Source of the DNA: Sulfurimonas sp.
GTDB taxonomy: Bacteria > Campylobacterota > Campylobacteria > Campylobacterales > Sulfurimonadaceae
Assembly (NCBI GenBank): GCA_027066935.1
Contig: JAMOMX010000150.1
Span: 1-13,908, forward strand
Direction of reading: 5' to 3'
DNA length: 13,908 nt
The notes under the pieces are model-generated. The model was not told the origin of the DNA and ran no database searches. It saw nothing but the letters and a program-made list of their open reading frames with translations. A program made the translations under genes and the position numbers. Numbering within the stretch: position 1 is the first letter of the stretch; every line of letters starts with the position of its first letter. Below, one piece after another: positions 13,247 through 13,908 of the stretch.

Positions 13247-13908
13247 CATCCATCCTTTTGCTCTCCGTTTAAATCATATTTGTTCAGATAGCCTCTTGGA
13301 GTTAAAACCTTTTTGTTTTTAGTTAGTTTTGTTGTTGAGTTTCCTATTAAAATGGTAGTGGACATATTAACATCTTCATTTTCAACACCAGCCTCTATAA
13401 GCTCTTTAGCAGTTGTAATTTTAATCATTTGATTTTTTCTTCCCAAATCTCTTGCTATAACAACTACTCTGCTTGACTCAACAACAGAAAGTTTTTCAAG
13501 CATCTCCATATAAGGGTTGAGTCTACTTTTACTTTTTGGGTTATAAATAGCAATAACAAAGTCACACTCTAGTGAAAGTTTGATTCTTTTTTGAATAAGC
13601 TGTGGATCTGTTAGCCTGTCTGAGAGCGAAATAAGACAAAAATCCTGCGAAAGCGGTGCTCCAACTTCTGCTGCTAATGCTAAAACAGATGAGACTCCAG
13701 GAAGACAAGAGTAATTTATATCATCCCAATAATCTTTAACATCCATTAGTTCAACAACAAGTGAACCCATCGCATATACATTTGCATCTCCATTTGACAA
13801 AAGAGCTACATCTCTCCCTTTTTTAGCCTCTTCAATCGCATAATCTACTCTTTGTATCTCTTTGGTCATCGGAGTTGTAAACACCTCTTTATCACCTAGT
13901 AATGTAGG
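13231..13908 (-). CDS. cbiH: Precorrin-3B C17-methyltransferase, partial (N-terminus beyond right edge)
   Basis: 225 codons plus stop are present, and the frame stays open to the window edge (PTLLGDKE before VFTTPM), so some N-terminal residues including the first Gly-rich loop are missing. The enzyme (CbiH in the anaerobic pathway, CobJ in the aerobic) methylates C17 with ring contraction in cobalamin synthesis. Visible motifs are VALLSNGDANVYAMGSLV, the family's (S/N)GDA.(I/V)YAM loop with Asn where many have Ser. SCLPGVSSVLALAAEVGAPLS, the SAM-binding region, follows, then FVIAIYNPKSKSR and a C-terminal STTILIGNSTTKL. It is antisense to cbiL, and their stop codons share three bases. Its promoter lies outside the window, upstream of the right edge. 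Confidence 0.93.
   Translation of the reverse strand, partial: PTLLGDKEVFTTPMTKEIQRVDYAIEEAKKGRDVALLSNGDANVYAMGSLVVELMDVKDYWDDINYSCLPGVSSVLALAAEVGAPLSQDFCLISLSDRLTDPQLIQKRIKLSLECDFVIAIYNPKSKSRLNPYMEMLEKLSVVESSRVVVIARDLGRKNQMIKITTAKELIEAGVENEDVNMSTTILIGNSTTKLTKNKKVLTPRGYLNKYDLNGEQKDGWRKEV

Noticed and set aside
1..13908. CRISPR array, tRNA or rRNA genes
   Set aside because: No regularly spaced direct repeats, no cloverleaf with a tRNA T-loop, and no rRNA-like conserved stretches were seen.

Overview
The window is AT-rich, tightly packed DNA. The genes, the TATAAT boxes lacking a recognisable -35, and the gene content suggest a Campylobacterota (Epsilonproteobacteria) chromosome of the Sulfurimonas/Arcobacter type. 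That assignment is inferred from style and content; there is no marker RNA in the window.

Positions 1-3960 (minus strand) form part of a surface-polysaccharide cluster. Two class I SAM methyltransferases, a GT4 glycosyltransferase, glucose-1-phosphate cytidylyltransferase (rfbF) and the start of CDP-glucose 4,6-dehydratase (rfbG) follow one another. The last two enzymes make CDP-4-keto-6-deoxyglucose, the precursor of dideoxy and related sugars in O-antigen or capsule. Between the glycosyltransferase and rfbF sits a 270-bp non-coding element (1060-1329). It has 30-bp terminal inverted repeats (27/30 identical) and nested hairpins. A decayed relative lies at about 8711-8896.

Positions 3983-4795 are a transposon scar. 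It holds an apparently intact single-gene IS200-type element (tnpA plus end hairpins) and the C-terminal remnant of an IS5-type (DDE_Tnp_4-like) transposase. The IS5-type end cuts off a small membrane-protein gene.

Positions 4741-8661 (minus strand) are an accessory cassette of closely spaced genes. In transcription order it contains a broken membrane-protein gene, a membrane-anchored protein with a DUF5625-like region and ankyrin repeats, an unrecognised 171-aa protein, a secreted LprI-like protein, a short tail-fibre-like ORF, and the truncated membrane protein. The two membrane proteins appear to be paralogues bracketing the cassette. Its function is not known. Immunity or defence against secreted toxins is a reasonable guess for the ankyrin and LprI members only.

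Positions 8947-13908 return to core genes. A TSUP-family permease and uvrA overlap by 8 bp as one transcription unit, preceded by a TATAAT next to the decayed repeat. Then comes cbiL/cobI (plus strand), convergent with cbiH/cobJ (minus strand, running off the right edge). Their stop codons overlap by three bases inside a hairpin-forming sequence. Both act in ring methylation during cobalamin synthesis.

The most novel-looking items are the palindromic dispersed element with promoter-like sequence just outside its end, and the accessory cassette with its paired, decayed membrane genes.
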